This document shows positions 34,496-43,676 of a stretch of DNA of 64,000 nucleotides, piece after piece; positions within the stretch are counted from its first letter, which is position 1; each line of letters opens with the position of its first letter. The notes under the pieces were generated by a model, which saw only the letters and a program-made list of their open reading frames with translations, had not been told where the DNA came from and made no database searches. A program made the position numbers and the translations under genes. This DNA is from Bacteroidota bacterium (lineage in GTDB: Bacteria > Bacteroidota > Bacteroidia > Bacteroidales > FEN-979): the NCBI GenBank assembly GCA_026391795.1, contig JAPLDI010000017.1, forward strand, positions 40,992 to 104,991, given 5' to 3'.

Positions 34496-37400
34496 TCAGT
34501 CAATATTGCTTACCAGCTGCAGAGCTCCTTTCATCACGATGCTCATTTCTGCAGCAAAAGTAAAATGAGATTCTTTTGTGCAGGGGGTTAAGATTTTTAC
34601 TTCGATCAGGCTGAAATCAATCGGGTTGATGATGGCCCTGACATGCTCAGTTTCGTAATGATAGTTGTCCTCGGTCACCGTCAGGGTCGTAATGCTTTCA
34701 TGTTGTTTGAAAATAAGAATATCCCGACCGGGACGACGGCTCAGAAAATATCCTTCTCCTTCGCTGTTCAGCGAAAGTACGGAAAGGCAGAGTCCGGGTT
34801 TATCCTGAAAGGGTTTTCCGCTGCTCGGACAGAACGTCGTACAGTTGCCGCACTCGTTGCAAAGATCACGTATGTTCAGTACCTGCCAGGACTGATCAAC
34901 AGAAAATATTCCGTCCGGTTCAAACGCGATGCTGCCATCCTCTTTTCTTATGGCCTTCTGCAGCTGATATTTCACCGGATCAACAGAGTAACTGAAGTTG
35001 GCAAGGTTCGGACAAACACTTACACAGACATTGCAGATTTTATCGCAGGAAAGGCAGCGCGCTGCCTCCTTCTCTGACTCTTCCAGGGAAAGAGATTCCA
35101 TCACAAGATTAAAATTCCGGCGGTCCCAAAGATCGCTTTCTGCCGGTGAGACCCCGGGTTCCCGAAGCGACTTCTTGTGTAAAAGTTCGGGGGTTTCAAT
35201 CTTTTTGCCTTGCAAAATTTTCGTCGCGGAAGAGGACACCGAAAAATCAGAAAGAATTTCTGAAGCAGCTTTCCGCCCGTCGGCAATGGCATTGATGGCG
35301 GTGGAAGCTCCACGCAGCGAATCCCCGCCGATGTAAAGATGATCGATTGCGGTTTTGTACTTCCCTTCTGCCGTCTTAAGATCGGCGGGATCTGCAAAGT
35401 CGATGGCCAGCTCCTGGCCGATGGCCGGGATGAGGGTATCGCAAAGGATCTCAAATTCAGAATCCGGAACTTTGATGGGTACCGGACGGCCCTTCTTATC
35501 TTTCATTGCAAGAACCGTTCTGGAACAAACAAGTGAACGGACCTTTCCATTCACGGACTGAATTCGATCCGGGCTGGTCAGTTCAACGATCCGGATGCCT
35601 TCTTCCAGAACAGCCTTGATCTCCCCTTTGTCAGCCGGCATCTCTTTGACCGATCGGCGGTAGACGATGGTGACAGTACCTTCTTTACCGGTTAACCGGT
35701 ATGCCGTTCGTGCTGCATCCATGGCCGTATTTCCGCCACCGATGATCACGACGTTCTTCATGGCTGGCAGCTTATGATTTTTTCTGACAGCATAAAGAAA
35801 TTCCAGGGGATCAAGAACACCTTCTGATTTAATTCCTTCTATCGCTAACAGGACGGATCGCTGCGCCCCGGCTGCCAGGAATACTGCATCATGGTTTTTC
35901 CTGATCTCTTCAAAGTTTTCTTTATTTACAGGATAACTGTGATGAAGGTTGATCCCGGAGGAAAGGATGCGGCTGATATCGCGGTCGATCGCTTCGGGGG
36001 TAAGCCGGAAAGAAGGAATTGCCGCTGAGACCATCCCGCCAGTCAGATCTTTCTGCTCAAAAACATGAACTTCAAAACCTGCCATCGTAAGAAACCATGC
36101 ACAGGATAAACCGGCCGGACCGGCGCCGATAATGGCAGCTTTTTTCCCGTTTGGCTGAGCGGGATCGCAGGGTTTATCAACAGCATTATATTCTGCCACA
36201 AACCGTTTGATCTCCCGTATATGCAACGCATCATCGTAATTGATCCGTGTGCACTTCAACTGGCAGAGGTGATCACATACCATCCCGGTGACGGAGGGAA
36301 ACGGGTTTGTGTCAAAAATGATTCCGGATGCAGTCGCGAGTTCGCCTTCTGAAACTGCCGCCATGTATCCCGGAACATCCTGGTTCGCCGGGCAGGTATC
36401 CACGCAGGGTGCATGGATGCAGTCGAAAAGACCTAGAGGCCGTGAAGTTTTAATATCAGGATTTGTGAGGAACATTTTTTTGTAAGCGGGATCACCCGTT
36501 ACCGTGTCGGCATAACGGTTCAGGTTCATCAGGGCCGCATCGGTCACAGCCTGTTCCTTTATTCCCGAAAATGCAAGGATGTAGTCGTCGAGGCTATGTG
36601 CATTTTCACCGCTGAAAGCATTCCGGATATTTTCAAAATATTGCCACAGCCTGCCGTACCCGCCGGGTTTCAGCAGGTCACTGCAGACGGTAACCGGTTT
36701 CAGTCCGCAGGCAAGAACAGGAACGATGTTAAAACAATCTGCTCCGGCTGAGAAGGATAGATCCAGCTTTCCGTTAAAGTCGTTTTGCAATTTCCTTGCA
36801 AGGCTGACGCTGATGGGATGCAGCGCCCGTCCGCTCAGGTATTGCATGCGCTCCTTTTCCTCGAAAACCTTTCCGGTATTGAGGCATTCCAGCGTGTTTG
36901 TGAGTTTGATGCTGAACTGCAATCCATTTTTGGAGGATGCTTCGGAAAGGGAACGGATGATCTCAATTGCATCGGGATAGTTCAGGTCATGTTCAAACGC
37001 CAGGTCGGGAACTTCTGCTGTGAACCCGTTTTTCTCATTCAGGATGTCGCGCAGCAAATCAGGCCCAAGCAGGGTCGGGTTCAGTTTTATTGTCGTGTGC
37101 AATTTCTTTTCGCCGATCAGGTAATGACCGATCTTGCCGATCTCTTCGGGCGGACAACCATGCATGGTGCTTAAGGTGATGCTGTTTGAAATGCAGCCGG
37201 GTATATCCAGATCGTCAATCCAGGGATAGAATCCCCGGATACTTGTTTTTGCCACTTCCAGCTCCTTGCTGCAATCCCGCATCCGGTTGAGAAAATCCTG
37301 GACATTGGGCTTCCTGATCCCTTCGAGGTTGTAACCTGCACTCATGTTGAAGAGGGTATCCGGATCGCCTGGATATCTTAGTTCTTTATGAAGAATATGA

Positions 37401-37789
37401 ATGAGGATCCAGGCATTGAGGTACTCGGTGAACGACTGTTCAATTTTGAGTTCCTGCGACCATTCACAGTTGTATCCCTCATCCTGCATATCGATGCAGG
37501 GTTTTGAAACCTGGAGTTCGTCGAGTGTCTGGATCGTCTTCAGTTCGATGTACCGTGCCCCGCACAGCCAGGCAGCAATTATGTTCAGCGCCAGCTGGGT
37601 CTGGGGGCCTGCAGCAACGCCAAGTGGCGTTGCCAGTGTTTGCCCGTACCGTTGCATCCGGAATGGATCGGCCGGACCGGGAATAAAAAAAAGGCTGCCG
37701 GGGATGCCCAGAAACCGGTTCTGACGAATCTCTGAAAGTGTCAGATGAACAAGACCGGGAAGCGGGATGGGTATAAATTTATCAGACAA
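34496..37789 (-). CDS. ygfK: YgfK, putative selenate reductase/flavin Fe-S oxidoreductase
   Basis: Large 1097-residue redox protein, first gene of the minus-strand purine run. In order: a dihydroorotate-dehydrogenase-like barrel (about 1-430), a Cys-rich [4Fe-4S] region (HAPCVDTCPANQDVPGY ... CDHLCQLKCTRINYDD), a GltD-like FAD domain (AAIIGAGPAGLSCAWFL), an NAD(P) domain (VVIIGGGNTAMDAARTAYR) and a C-terminal ferredoxin-like part (CDKICNVCVSVCP ... CNECGNCTTFCP). YgfK is a regular member of anaerobic urate clusters. It is the natural candidate to exchange electrons between NAD(P)H and XdhD, which lacks its own FAD domain. Confidence 0.92.
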   Translation of the reverse strand: MSDKFIPIPLPGLVHLTLSEIRQNRFLGIPGSLFFIPGPADPFRMQRYGQTLATPLGVAAGPQTQLALNIIAAWLCGARYIELKTIQTLDELQVSKPCIDMQDEGYNCEWSQELKIEQSFTEYLNAWILIHILHKELRYPGDPDTLFNMSAGYNLEGIRKPNVQDFLNRMRDCSKELEVAKTSIRGFYPWIDDLDIPGCISNSITLSTMHGCPPEEIGKIGHYLIGEKKLHTTIKLNPTLLGPDLLRDILNEKNGFTAEVPDLAFEHDLNYPDAIEIIRSLSEASSKNGLQFSIKLTNTLECLNTGKVFEEKERMQYLSGRALHPISVSLARKLQNDFNGKLDLSFSAGADCFNIVPVLACGLKPVTVCSDLLKPGGYGRLWQYFENIRNAFSGENAHSLDDYILAFSGIKEQAVTDAALMNLNRYADTVTGDPAYKKMFLTNPDIKTSRPLGLFDCIHAPCVDTCPANQDVPGYMAAVSEGELATASGIIFDTNPFPSVTGMVCDHLCQLKCTRINYDDALHIREIKRFVAEYNAVDKPCDPAQPNGKKAAIIGAGPAGLSCAWFLTMAGFEVHVFEQKDLTGGMVSAAIPSFRLTPEAIDRDISRILSSGINLHHSYPVNKENFEEIRKNHDAVFLAAGAQRSVLLAIEGIKSEGVLDPLEFLYAVRKNHKLPAMKNVVIIGGGNTAMDAARTAYRLTGKEGTVTIVYRRSVKEMPADKGEIKAVLEEGIRIVELTSPDRIQSVNGKVRSLVCSRTVLAMKDKKGRPVPIKVPDSEFEILCDTLIPAIGQELAIDFADPADLKTAEGKYKTAIDHLYIGGDSLRGASTAINAIADGRKAASEILSDFSVSSSATKILQGKKIETPELLHKKSLREPGVSPAESDLWDRRNFNLVMESLSLEESEKEAARCLSCDKICNVCVSVCPNLANFSYSVDPVKYQLQKAIRKEDGSIAFEPDGIFSVDQSWQVLNIRDLCNECGNCTTFCPSSGKPFQDKPGLCLSVLSLNSEGEGYFLSRRPGRDILIFKQHESITTLTVTEDNYHYETEHVRAIINPIDFSLIEVKILTPCTKESHFTFAAEMSIVMKGALQLVSNID

Positions 37790-37884
37790 AGGGCGACAGG
37801 TTAACTAGTGAAAGTACCGTACCAAAATTAAGATAAAATGACGGGATGGCATAATGGTGATTTCTTAACCTGATTTCCGGAGAG

Positions 37885-37950
37885 ATCATTTGATTTACAA
37901 TTTACGATTTGCGATTTACGATTCAATTGTCAGATTGACGAATTACAATT
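37885..37950. repeat. AT-rich imperfect tandem repeat
   Basis: Repeating TTTACAATTTACGATTTGCGATT-like decamers in the ygfK-guaD divergent gap. Such filler is common between Bacteroidota genes. The gap must also contain the ygfK promoter, which I cannot place. Confidence 0.6.
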
Positions 37951-38029
37951 AGCTATTATAAAAATCGAGCGTCTCCAAATCGGATGTTTTTTCTTGGATC
38001 GTACGATCGTTTTTGGAGCCAAATTTTCT

Positions 38030-38037
38030 TACATTTG
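38030..38037 (+). promoter_or_regulatory. Putative guaD promoter, -7 box
   Basis: TACATTTG is a full match to TAnnTTTG, followed by C as in the extended consensus, 46 bp before the guaD start. A TTTTGG stretch at 38011-38016 may be the -33 element, though spacing is slightly short. Confidence 0.6.
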
Positions 38038-38083
38038 CTACAGGGAACAAATCCGGAAATAGCAAATAAAAAAAATAAAGGGT

Positions 38084-38557
38084 ATGCATACTGATGAAAT
38101 TTTCCTGAACGAGGCTTTCGGACTGGCTTATCAATCGGTACGGAACAATATCGGCGGACCATTTGGCGCTGTGGTGGTGATGGATGGAAAGATCATCGGA
38201 AGAGGAGGAAACCTTGTCCTGTCGCAGAATGATCCCACCGCCCATGCCGAGATTGTTGCCATCAGGGATGCCTGTACAAACCTAAATAATTTTGACCTTT
38301 CCGGTGCCGTGCTCTATGCAACCTGCGAACCCTGTCCGATGTGCCTCTCTGCCATTTACTGGGCCAATATCAGTAAGGTTTATTATTGTTCTTCACGCTA
38401 TGATGCTGAAGCCATCGGGTTCAGGGACAACCATATTTACGAAGAGATGGCTGTTCCCCCCGAAAAAAGGACACTCTCCTTTCACCGTGTCCACCATCCC
38501 GAGGCTGCTGTACTTTTCAGGGAATGGTCGGAGAAGCAAAATAAAATGCCATATTGA
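38084..38557 (+). CDS. guaD: Guanine deaminase (cytidine deaminase fold)
   Basis: Converts guanine to xanthine and ammonia, feeding the xanthine dehydrogenases of the adjacent island. The 157-residue protein has the zinc sites HAEI (His54, catalytic Glu56) and PCPMC (Cys84, Cys87), the Bacillus GuaD-like N-terminus GGPFGAVVVMDGKII, SQNDPTAHAEI and the C-terminal stretch DNHIYEEMAVPPEKRT and a terminal -PY. tRNA-adenosine deaminase TadA is related, but the C-terminal pattern and purine context favour GuaD. It is divergent from ygfK, with its own TAnnTTTG promoter. Confidence 0.88.
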   Translation: MHTDEIFLNEAFGLAYQSVRNNIGGPFGAVVVMDGKIIGRGGNLVLSQNDPTAHAEIVAIRDACTNLNNFDLSGAVLYATCEPCPMCLSAIYWANISKVYYCSSRYDAEAIGFRDNHIYEEMAVPPEKRTLSFHRVHHPEAAVLFREWSEKQNKMPY

Positions 38558-38697
38558 AAAATTTATTCCGGTCTTCATTCCAAAATCACTTCACTTCTTA
38601 CGTTGAAGCCAATACTTTATTATTTTGCTTATCTTTATAAGGTGAATTTCTGAGAATCCTTTAATTGCCTAGTATTGCCAACTCAACAAACCTGGCC

Positions 38698-41589
38698 ATG
38701 CGTTTCTCTTTCCTGCTTTTCCTCATGCTGCAATTTCCTTCCGCTTTTTCTCAATGGCAAGTCATTCCTTCGGGAACAACAGCCAACCTGGTAGATGGTT
38801 GTTTTGTAAGTGATTCCGTCGGTTTCATCGTAAGCTCAGGTGGCGTTGTACTTAAAACCACGAACCAGGGTTCTTCCTGGCAAGTCGATGCAAATCTTCA
38901 GGGTGTTTTCACTTCCATCTGCAACTCAGGTCCCGATACACTCTATGCAGGCGGAAATTGCATCTACAGGAGCACAAACCAGGGAGCCTCATGGACACTG
39001 ATGTCCACTACAAATTATACGATATCCGATCTTGGCTTTTTTCGGGGTGGGGATGGGTTTGAAATTATTCCCGGAACTATCACGTGCGATTTTTATGGGA
39101 GTAAAACATACTTCCCTGATTACAGAGTAAAAAAGTCTGCCGACGGAGGGGCCACCTGGAACTCTGCATTTTCCTCCGGCGAAGGCGGAAGATTCTGTTT
39201 TGTTAATGATCATGCTGCATACGTAACTGGTGAATTCTTCGAAATTTTTACCCATTGTTCCGCGATGTGGGGTAATGATTCGAAAAAAACAACGGACAAT
39301 GGAAGATCATGGACTAATTTTTCACAGCCATCCAATTGGCTTTCCCTCATTTCTTTCTTTTCTGAAGATACAGGGTATTATGTTCATGACCCTTATATGA
39401 TCTATAAAACGCTGGATGGAGGCGCCACCATTGCCGGTTCTTATACTGAAATCCCGGATGATGGTGTTCACCAATGCATGTTTATGAATGACAATAATGG
39501 CTATCTTCTGTCGAGACATCATATCTATATTACAAAATCAGATGGGTTTGCATGGGATGTTGATGCTGCAACTTCAGACACCTTAAATATTTTATTTAAA
39601 AATCCTTCGGATTTTCTTTTCGGTATCGGGACAAATGGTCTGATCCTGAAAAAACATCATGTGAATTTTCCTCACCAGGATACCGTCTTCAGGATCAGGT
39701 TCTCATCCAAATCAGTTGACTTCGGATACCTTGCGATCGACAGCAATATGGTCAAGTCCCTGAAACTGACAAATACCGGAACAAATCCGGTAACCCTGAC
39801 TCTCGCTTCTTCCGGCCCTTACAAAATCAGTTTTGCAAACGGTTCTTTTACTGACAGTCTTCATGTTGTGCTTGAACTTATGCAGGATACAATTCTTTAT
39901 ATCAGATTCAACCCATCGTTGGCAATGAGTTATCCGGATAGTTTACATATCCTGTCCATGAACCGTGATTCTGTCAATCTTCCCATCTCGGGAATTGGTT
40001 TTTATGGTTTGTATTCGGATATTCTGAAGGATACTGTTATCTGTACCGATACATTGAGGATTGGAGCCAATATAATTGTAGCAGATGCTGCAAAACTCAC
40101 CATTTGTGAGGGCACACAGGTCAGACTCATGGGAAATTTCTCGCTCAAGGTAAACGGAATCCTTGAAGCCCTCGGTGATTCGCTTCATCCCATCCGTTTT
40201 GGATCATTTAAACAAGGGGCCTCCTGGAAAGGAATTACAATTTATCACAAGAATCTTTCAGACACTTCCATATTCCGCTATTGTAACCTGGCCGGGGAAT
40301 GCAATAACACTTCAGTCGCCATTATTGGCGGATTGGTGCTGATCGACCATTGTAATATCAGCAATGGGTACAATCCTACAACTAGGTTTTCAGCTACTGC
40401 TGTCGGAGTAAATGCCTGGTCATCTGCAGTGGTGATCATGACAAATAATAAAATATTCAACACGAGTGGTTGGGCAATTAGTTGTGCTGATGGAAATCAA
40501 TCATCCTTCCTGAATAATGAGATTTATGGGAATGGTGCGGGTATCCTATGGGTCTCGAACAATGGAGCAACTATTAGTGGCAACCGCATTCACGATAACT
40601 TTTGGACGGCTATACATGGTTCGTGGCATGACATCCATAACACAGGACCGGTATTGATCGAGAAGAATAAGATATTCAATAACGGAGGAGGAATCGAGTG
40701 GTCGGATTATTCGATTTGGATTAAAAATAATGAAATATTTAACAATGAATCTTCCGTTACGGGAGGTATCAGTTGCGATGCAGACAGTGGATTATTTATT
40801 ATTCAAAACCTGGTTTACAATAATTCTGTTACTGAGGGAGATGGTGGTGGTGTCAAACTACAATTCTACTATTCAAAAAATCTCACATATGCCCTGATCA
40901 ACAATACGATCTGCAATAACCGGGTAATGTCAACTAGAAAAGGAAATGATGTTTTTGCATCGGCCAATTACCTCTCAGGACCAAAACTAAATCTTTACAA
41001 TAACATCATCTATAATCTTACTGATACCAATAACATTTCCTGGACAACGGGTCTGGACCATACTGTTGATTATAACTGCATCCACCAGGCAAATGCAGAG
41101 AGTCTCGGTCAGAATAACATTATTTCTTCTCCTGCATTCGTTTTCCCGACCGCATCCACAGGAGTCATGAATGATCTTGGAAGCTACAGCTGGGCTTTGA
41201 CTGGCAATTCACCCTGCATCAACACCGGTGATATGGGGATGATTCCCTATTTGTCAAATATCGATATTACAGGGAGTCCCAGGATCGTTCAGGGAAGGGT
41301 TGACATTGGCGCGTATGAATATCCTTTCCCGTTTTCAGTTGATGGCATGGAGGCAAATCTTCAGTACTCGGTTTTCCCAAACCCGGCAGAAGACCTTCTT
41401 CATGTGATCGTTTACAATAATGCTACCTGCACTTTCACTCTTTACGACCTTACTTCAAGAAAAATTCTGGAAGAAAAATTTATTTTGAATGTTTCGTTGA
41501 ACATCAAAAACCTTTCACCCGGCATCTACTTTTACCTGCTCAGGAATGACCATGGTAATCTTCTTGAGGGAAAGGTTATTAAAAAGTGA
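38698..41589 (+). CDS. T9SS-secreted beta-helix protein
   Basis: A 963-residue secreted protein. ATG 38698 gives a clean signal peptide (MRFSFLLFLMLQFPSAFSQ); a TTG 33 bp upstream is less likely. Residues about 20-320 carry repeated sialidase-like/Ycf48-like blades (VVLKTTNQGSSWQVD, STNQGASWTLMS, KKSADGGATWNSA, KTTDNGRSWTNF). A middle immunoglobulin-like stretch is followed by a right-handed parallel beta-helix with many N-rich turns (ILWVSNNGATISGNRIHDN), then a T9SS sorting domain (FPNPAEDLLHV ... LSPGIYFYLL). It may bind or cut polysaccharide, but no catalytic residues are identified. It stands alone between guaD and the Rrf2 gene. Confidence 0.85.
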   Translation: MRFSFLLFLMLQFPSAFSQWQVIPSGTTANLVDGCFVSDSVGFIVSSGGVVLKTTNQGSSWQVDANLQGVFTSICNSGPDTLYAGGNCIYRSTNQGASWTLMSTTNYTISDLGFFRGGDGFEIIPGTITCDFYGSKTYFPDYRVKKSADGGATWNSAFSSGEGGRFCFVNDHAAYVTGEFFEIFTHCSAMWGNDSKKTTDNGRSWTNFSQPSNWLSLISFFSEDTGYYVHDPYMIYKTLDGGATIAGSYTEIPDDGVHQCMFMNDNNGYLLSRHHIYITKSDGFAWDVDAATSDTLNILFKNPSDFLFGIGTNGLILKKHHVNFPHQDTVFRIRFSSKSVDFGYLAIDSNMVKSLKLTNTGTNPVTLTLASSGPYKISFANGSFTDSLHVVLELMQDTILYIRFNPSLAMSYPDSLHILSMNRDSVNLPISGIGFYGLYSDILKDTVICTDTLRIGANIIVADAAKLTICEGTQVRLMGNFSLKVNGILEALGDSLHPIRFGSFKQGASWKGITIYHKNLSDTSIFRYCNLAGECNNTSVAIIGGLVLIDHCNISNGYNPTTRFSATAVGVNAWSSAVVIMTNNKIFNTSGWAISCADGNQSSFLNNEIYGNGAGILWVSNNGATISGNRIHDNFWTAIHGSWHDIHNTGPVLIEKNKIFNNGGGIEWSDYSIWIKNNEIFNNESSVTGGISCDADSGLFIIQNLVYNNSVTEGDGGGVKLQFYYSKNLTYALINNTICNNRVMSTRKGNDVFASANYLSGPKLNLYNNIIYNLTDTNNISWTTGLDHTVDYNCIHQANAESLGQNNIISSPAFVFPTASTGVMNDLGSYSWALTGNSPCINTGDMGMIPYLSNIDITGSPRIVQGRVDIGAYEYPFPFSVDGMEANLQYSVFPNPAEDLLHVIVYNNATCTFTLYDLTSRKILEEKFILNVSLNIKNLSPGIYFYLLRNDHGNLLEGKVIKK

Positions 41590-41647
41590 AAAGGATATTC
41601 CACAAGGAAGGCTCGGCATGGAACGCGCAACGCGTCACGATTTTCCG

Positions 41648-42064
41648 TCATTGGATCAAAGAATAAAGGGAGGTCTGCTCCAGGATATCATACGTGTTAT
41701 CCCGGATCTTTTTAAATACCTTCCGGATCCGGCACGATTCTTCATCTTTGCAGAACTCGCAGGGTTGATAGGCTTTCTCCGAAATGCAATACATCATGGC
41801 GATGGTCCCTTCAAAATGCCGCACCACCGTAACCAGCTTGATCTCCTTCGGATCGCGGATCAGGTAATATCCTCCTGATTTTCCGAGCCTGCTTCCGACA
41901 ATGCCAAGCTTTTTTAATTCCTGCAGGATATTTTCCAGGAACCGCTGCGGAAGGTTTTCACTCTTCGCAATTTCGCTGATCAGGATGGCCCCGTTGCCAT
42001 ATTCCTTTGCCAGCTTGGTTAAGGCAAGCATGGCATAGCGCGTTTTTTTCGATAAGATCATCAT
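41648..42064 (-). CDS. Rrf2-family Fe-S-type regulator (IscR-like)
   Basis: A 138-residue winged-helix regulator. N-terminal helix-turn-helix includes SKKTRYAMLALTKLA, SEIAKSENLPQRFLENILQEL and GSRLGKSGGYYL. Cysteines at about 93, 102, 105 and 111 (YCISEKAYQPCEFC ... SCRI) match the cluster-binding region of IscR-type members, so it probably senses Fe-S status, oxygen or NO. Its ATG overlaps the Crp-family gene stop by four bases, so both regulators are made together. The divergent Fe-S/metal module 0.8 kb away is the obvious target. Confidence 0.9.
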   Translation of the reverse strand: MMILSKKTRYAMLALTKLAKEYGNGAILISEIAKSENLPQRFLENILQELKKLGIVGSRLGKSGGYYLIRDPKEIKLVTVVRHFEGTIAMMYCISEKAYQPCEFCKDEESCRIRKVFKKIRDNTYDILEQTSLYSLIQ

Positions 42065-42759
42065 CCCTTTTTACTTATTTCGTTCAACTTTTCAAGGTCG
42101 TTCACAATGATTTTTTTCCCATCAAGTGTGATGATCCCTTCCTTATTGAATCTTGAAAGTGTCGTGATCACATTCTCATGCGAACAGGCTGCAAATTCAG
42201 CAAGTTCCTTCCGGGTGACCACAAACTCCTCCGGGTTTTTATGATAAACATCGTTCCACAGGTAGACCAGGATATCCGCTATCCGGCCGTGAACCTGGTT
42301 GTGGGCCATGCTGATGAAATTAAAGATCGAAGCCTGGAACATCTCCATTGTACGTTCGCACATGGCAAGGATGAAATCGGAATGCTTCAGGGCGATGTTG
42401 CGCATGGCCTTGTTGTCGATCAGGCAGATCTCGCACTCCTCCATCGCAACAAGCGAAAATATATTTGTGTCCTTAAAGAAAAGGTTGGCGCCACCCAGCA
42501 GCTTCGGGCCGGAAACAATCGTCATGATGTAGTTTTTCCCGGAACTGTACTGGTAGCTGAATTTTACGATCCCTTTATGAAGGAACACCAGATGGTGCGA
42601 TTTTGCACCCTGCTTGAGAATCGTCTCCCCTTTCTCAAAACGCAGCTGGACAGAGGTCCGCCGGATGATCTCAAAATCACTCTCCGGCATGTGGTGCGTT
42701 GAAAGTATTTTGAAAATGCATGATTGACAGTCGTATAGTTGTCGGTTTTCTTCGATCAT
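42061..42759 (-). CDS. Crp/Fnr-family transcription regulator
   Basis: A 232-residue regulator with a cyclic-nucleotide-type sensor barrel (about 30-150: FEKGETILKQGAKSHHLVFLHKG) and a C-terminal helix-turn-helix (VTRKELAEFAACSHENVITTLSRFNKEG). Two N-terminal cysteines (YDCQSCIFKIL) plus others could bind a cluster as in Fnr, but the canonical four-Cys Fnr set is not evident. It is divergent from the ABC ATPase gene; inverted repeats in the shared 127-bp promoter region may be its operators. It probably responds to redox state or a small ligand. Confidence 0.9.
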   Translation of the reverse strand: MIEENRQLYDCQSCIFKILSTHHMPESDFEIIRRTSVQLRFEKGETILKQGAKSHHLVFLHKGIVKFSYQYSSGKNYIMTIVSGPKLLGGANLFFKDTNIFSLVAMEECEICLIDNKAMRNIALKHSDFILAMCERTMEMFQASIFNFISMAHNQVHGRIADILVYLWNDVYHKNPEEFVVTRKELAEFAACSHENVITTLSRFNKEGIITLDGKKIIVNDLEKLNEISKKG

Positions 42760-42776
42760 AAACGATACATTATGAT
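42755..42776. promoter_or_regulatory. Inverted repeat at the crp-like start codon
   Basis: ATCATAA, eight bases, TTATGAT: a perfect 7-bp inverted repeat overlapping the start codon of the Crp/Fnr-type regulator. The arm spacing differs from the classic Fnr box, but position suggests autoregulation. It may also be chance in AT-rich DNA. Confidence 0.4.
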
Positions 42777-42861
42777 TAATTAATAGTGGAATATTAAAAA
42801 TTTAAGGTTCCTGTTTAATTTATCCAATGCGAATGTACACTTATTCGGTGTTCTTAATGTA

Positions 42862-42877
42862 TATTTTTGCAAAAATA
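42862..42877 (+). promoter_or_regulatory. -7 box inside a perfect 16-bp palindrome before the ABC ATPase
   Basis: TATTTTTGCAAAAATA is its own reverse complement; its left half TATTTTTG is a match to TAnnTTTG. It ends nine bases before the ABC ATPase ATG. A regulator bound to the palindrome would block the promoter, which fits the two regulator genes next door. Confidence 0.5.
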
Positions 42878-42886
42878 GTTTTTATT

Positions 42887-43675
42887 ATGGAAATACAAAA
42901 AATTACCATCCGTGGAGGATACGGAAAAGACGGCTCTAAAGAAGCTGTTGAAAGCCTTGAATTAAGGGCGGGAGACATCATCAGTATCGTGGGGCCGACC
43001 GGCTGCGGGAAAACCACCCTGATCAATGACATAGAACTTTTCGCAAATTGCAACACGCCATCCGGCCGTCAGATCCTGATCAACGACCTTCCGATACCGG
43101 AGGATTTTTCACTGGATCCTTCCCAGCACCCGATTGCCCTGATCTCCCAGCACACCAATTTCCTGAGTGATCTGCCCGTCGGAGAATTTCTTACGATTCA
43201 TGCAAGGATCCGCGGCGCGGAAAACATCGAAGCAGTCGTCAACGAAACCATTGAGTTCGCCAACCAGCTGACCGGTGAAGCCATCCTGCGGGAGACCGGA
43301 ATGACCGAATTATCCGGGGGCCAGACCCGTTCATTGCTGATCGGTGATGCCGTGGTGATCGGCAATTCCCCAATCATCCTTCTTGATGAAATTGAAAATG
43401 CGGGCATCCATAAAACCAAAGCCCTCGAGCTTCTGAAAAAATACGACAAACTTTTTGTTTTTGTCACACATGATCCGACGATCGCATTGTTATCCGATAG
43501 CCGAGTGATCATGAAGAACGGAGCCATGCAGAAGGTCGTGCAGTCAAATCCCCATGAAAGGCCCGCAGCAGAAGCCTTGCGGAAAATGGATGATGCCATA
43601 CTCTATTTCCGCGGACTGATACGCGAAGGACAGGAACTGAATGAATCCCATCTTGAAAAACTTAATCAACACTGA
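42887..43675 (+). CDS. Stand-alone ABC ATPase of Fe-S/metal module
   Basis: A 262-residue ABC ATPase without any membrane partner nearby. Motifs in order: Walker A GPTGCGKTT (36-44), Q-loop ALISQHTNF, signature ELSGGQTRS, Walker B PIILLDEIE and H-loop VFVTHDPT. Start ATG 42887 (MEIQKITIRGG) is used because the promoter palindrome lies directly upstream; a further 20 residues would overlap it. Its solitary, soluble character and link to a cysteine desulfurase and an FeS protein recall SufC of the SUF assembly system. The next gene starts one base after its stop. Confidence 0.82.
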   Translation: MEIQKITIRGGYGKDGSKEAVESLELRAGDIISIVGPTGCGKTTLINDIELFANCNTPSGRQILINDLPIPEDFSLDPSQHPIALISQHTNFLSDLPVGEFLTIHARIRGAENIEAVVNETIEFANQLTGEAILRETGMTELSGGQTRSLLIGDAVVIGNSPIILLDEIENAGIHKTKALELLKKYDKLFVFVTHDPTIALLSDSRVIMKNGAMQKVVQSNPHERPAAEALRKMDDAILYFRGLIREGQELNESHLEKLNQH

Positions 43676-43676
43676 T

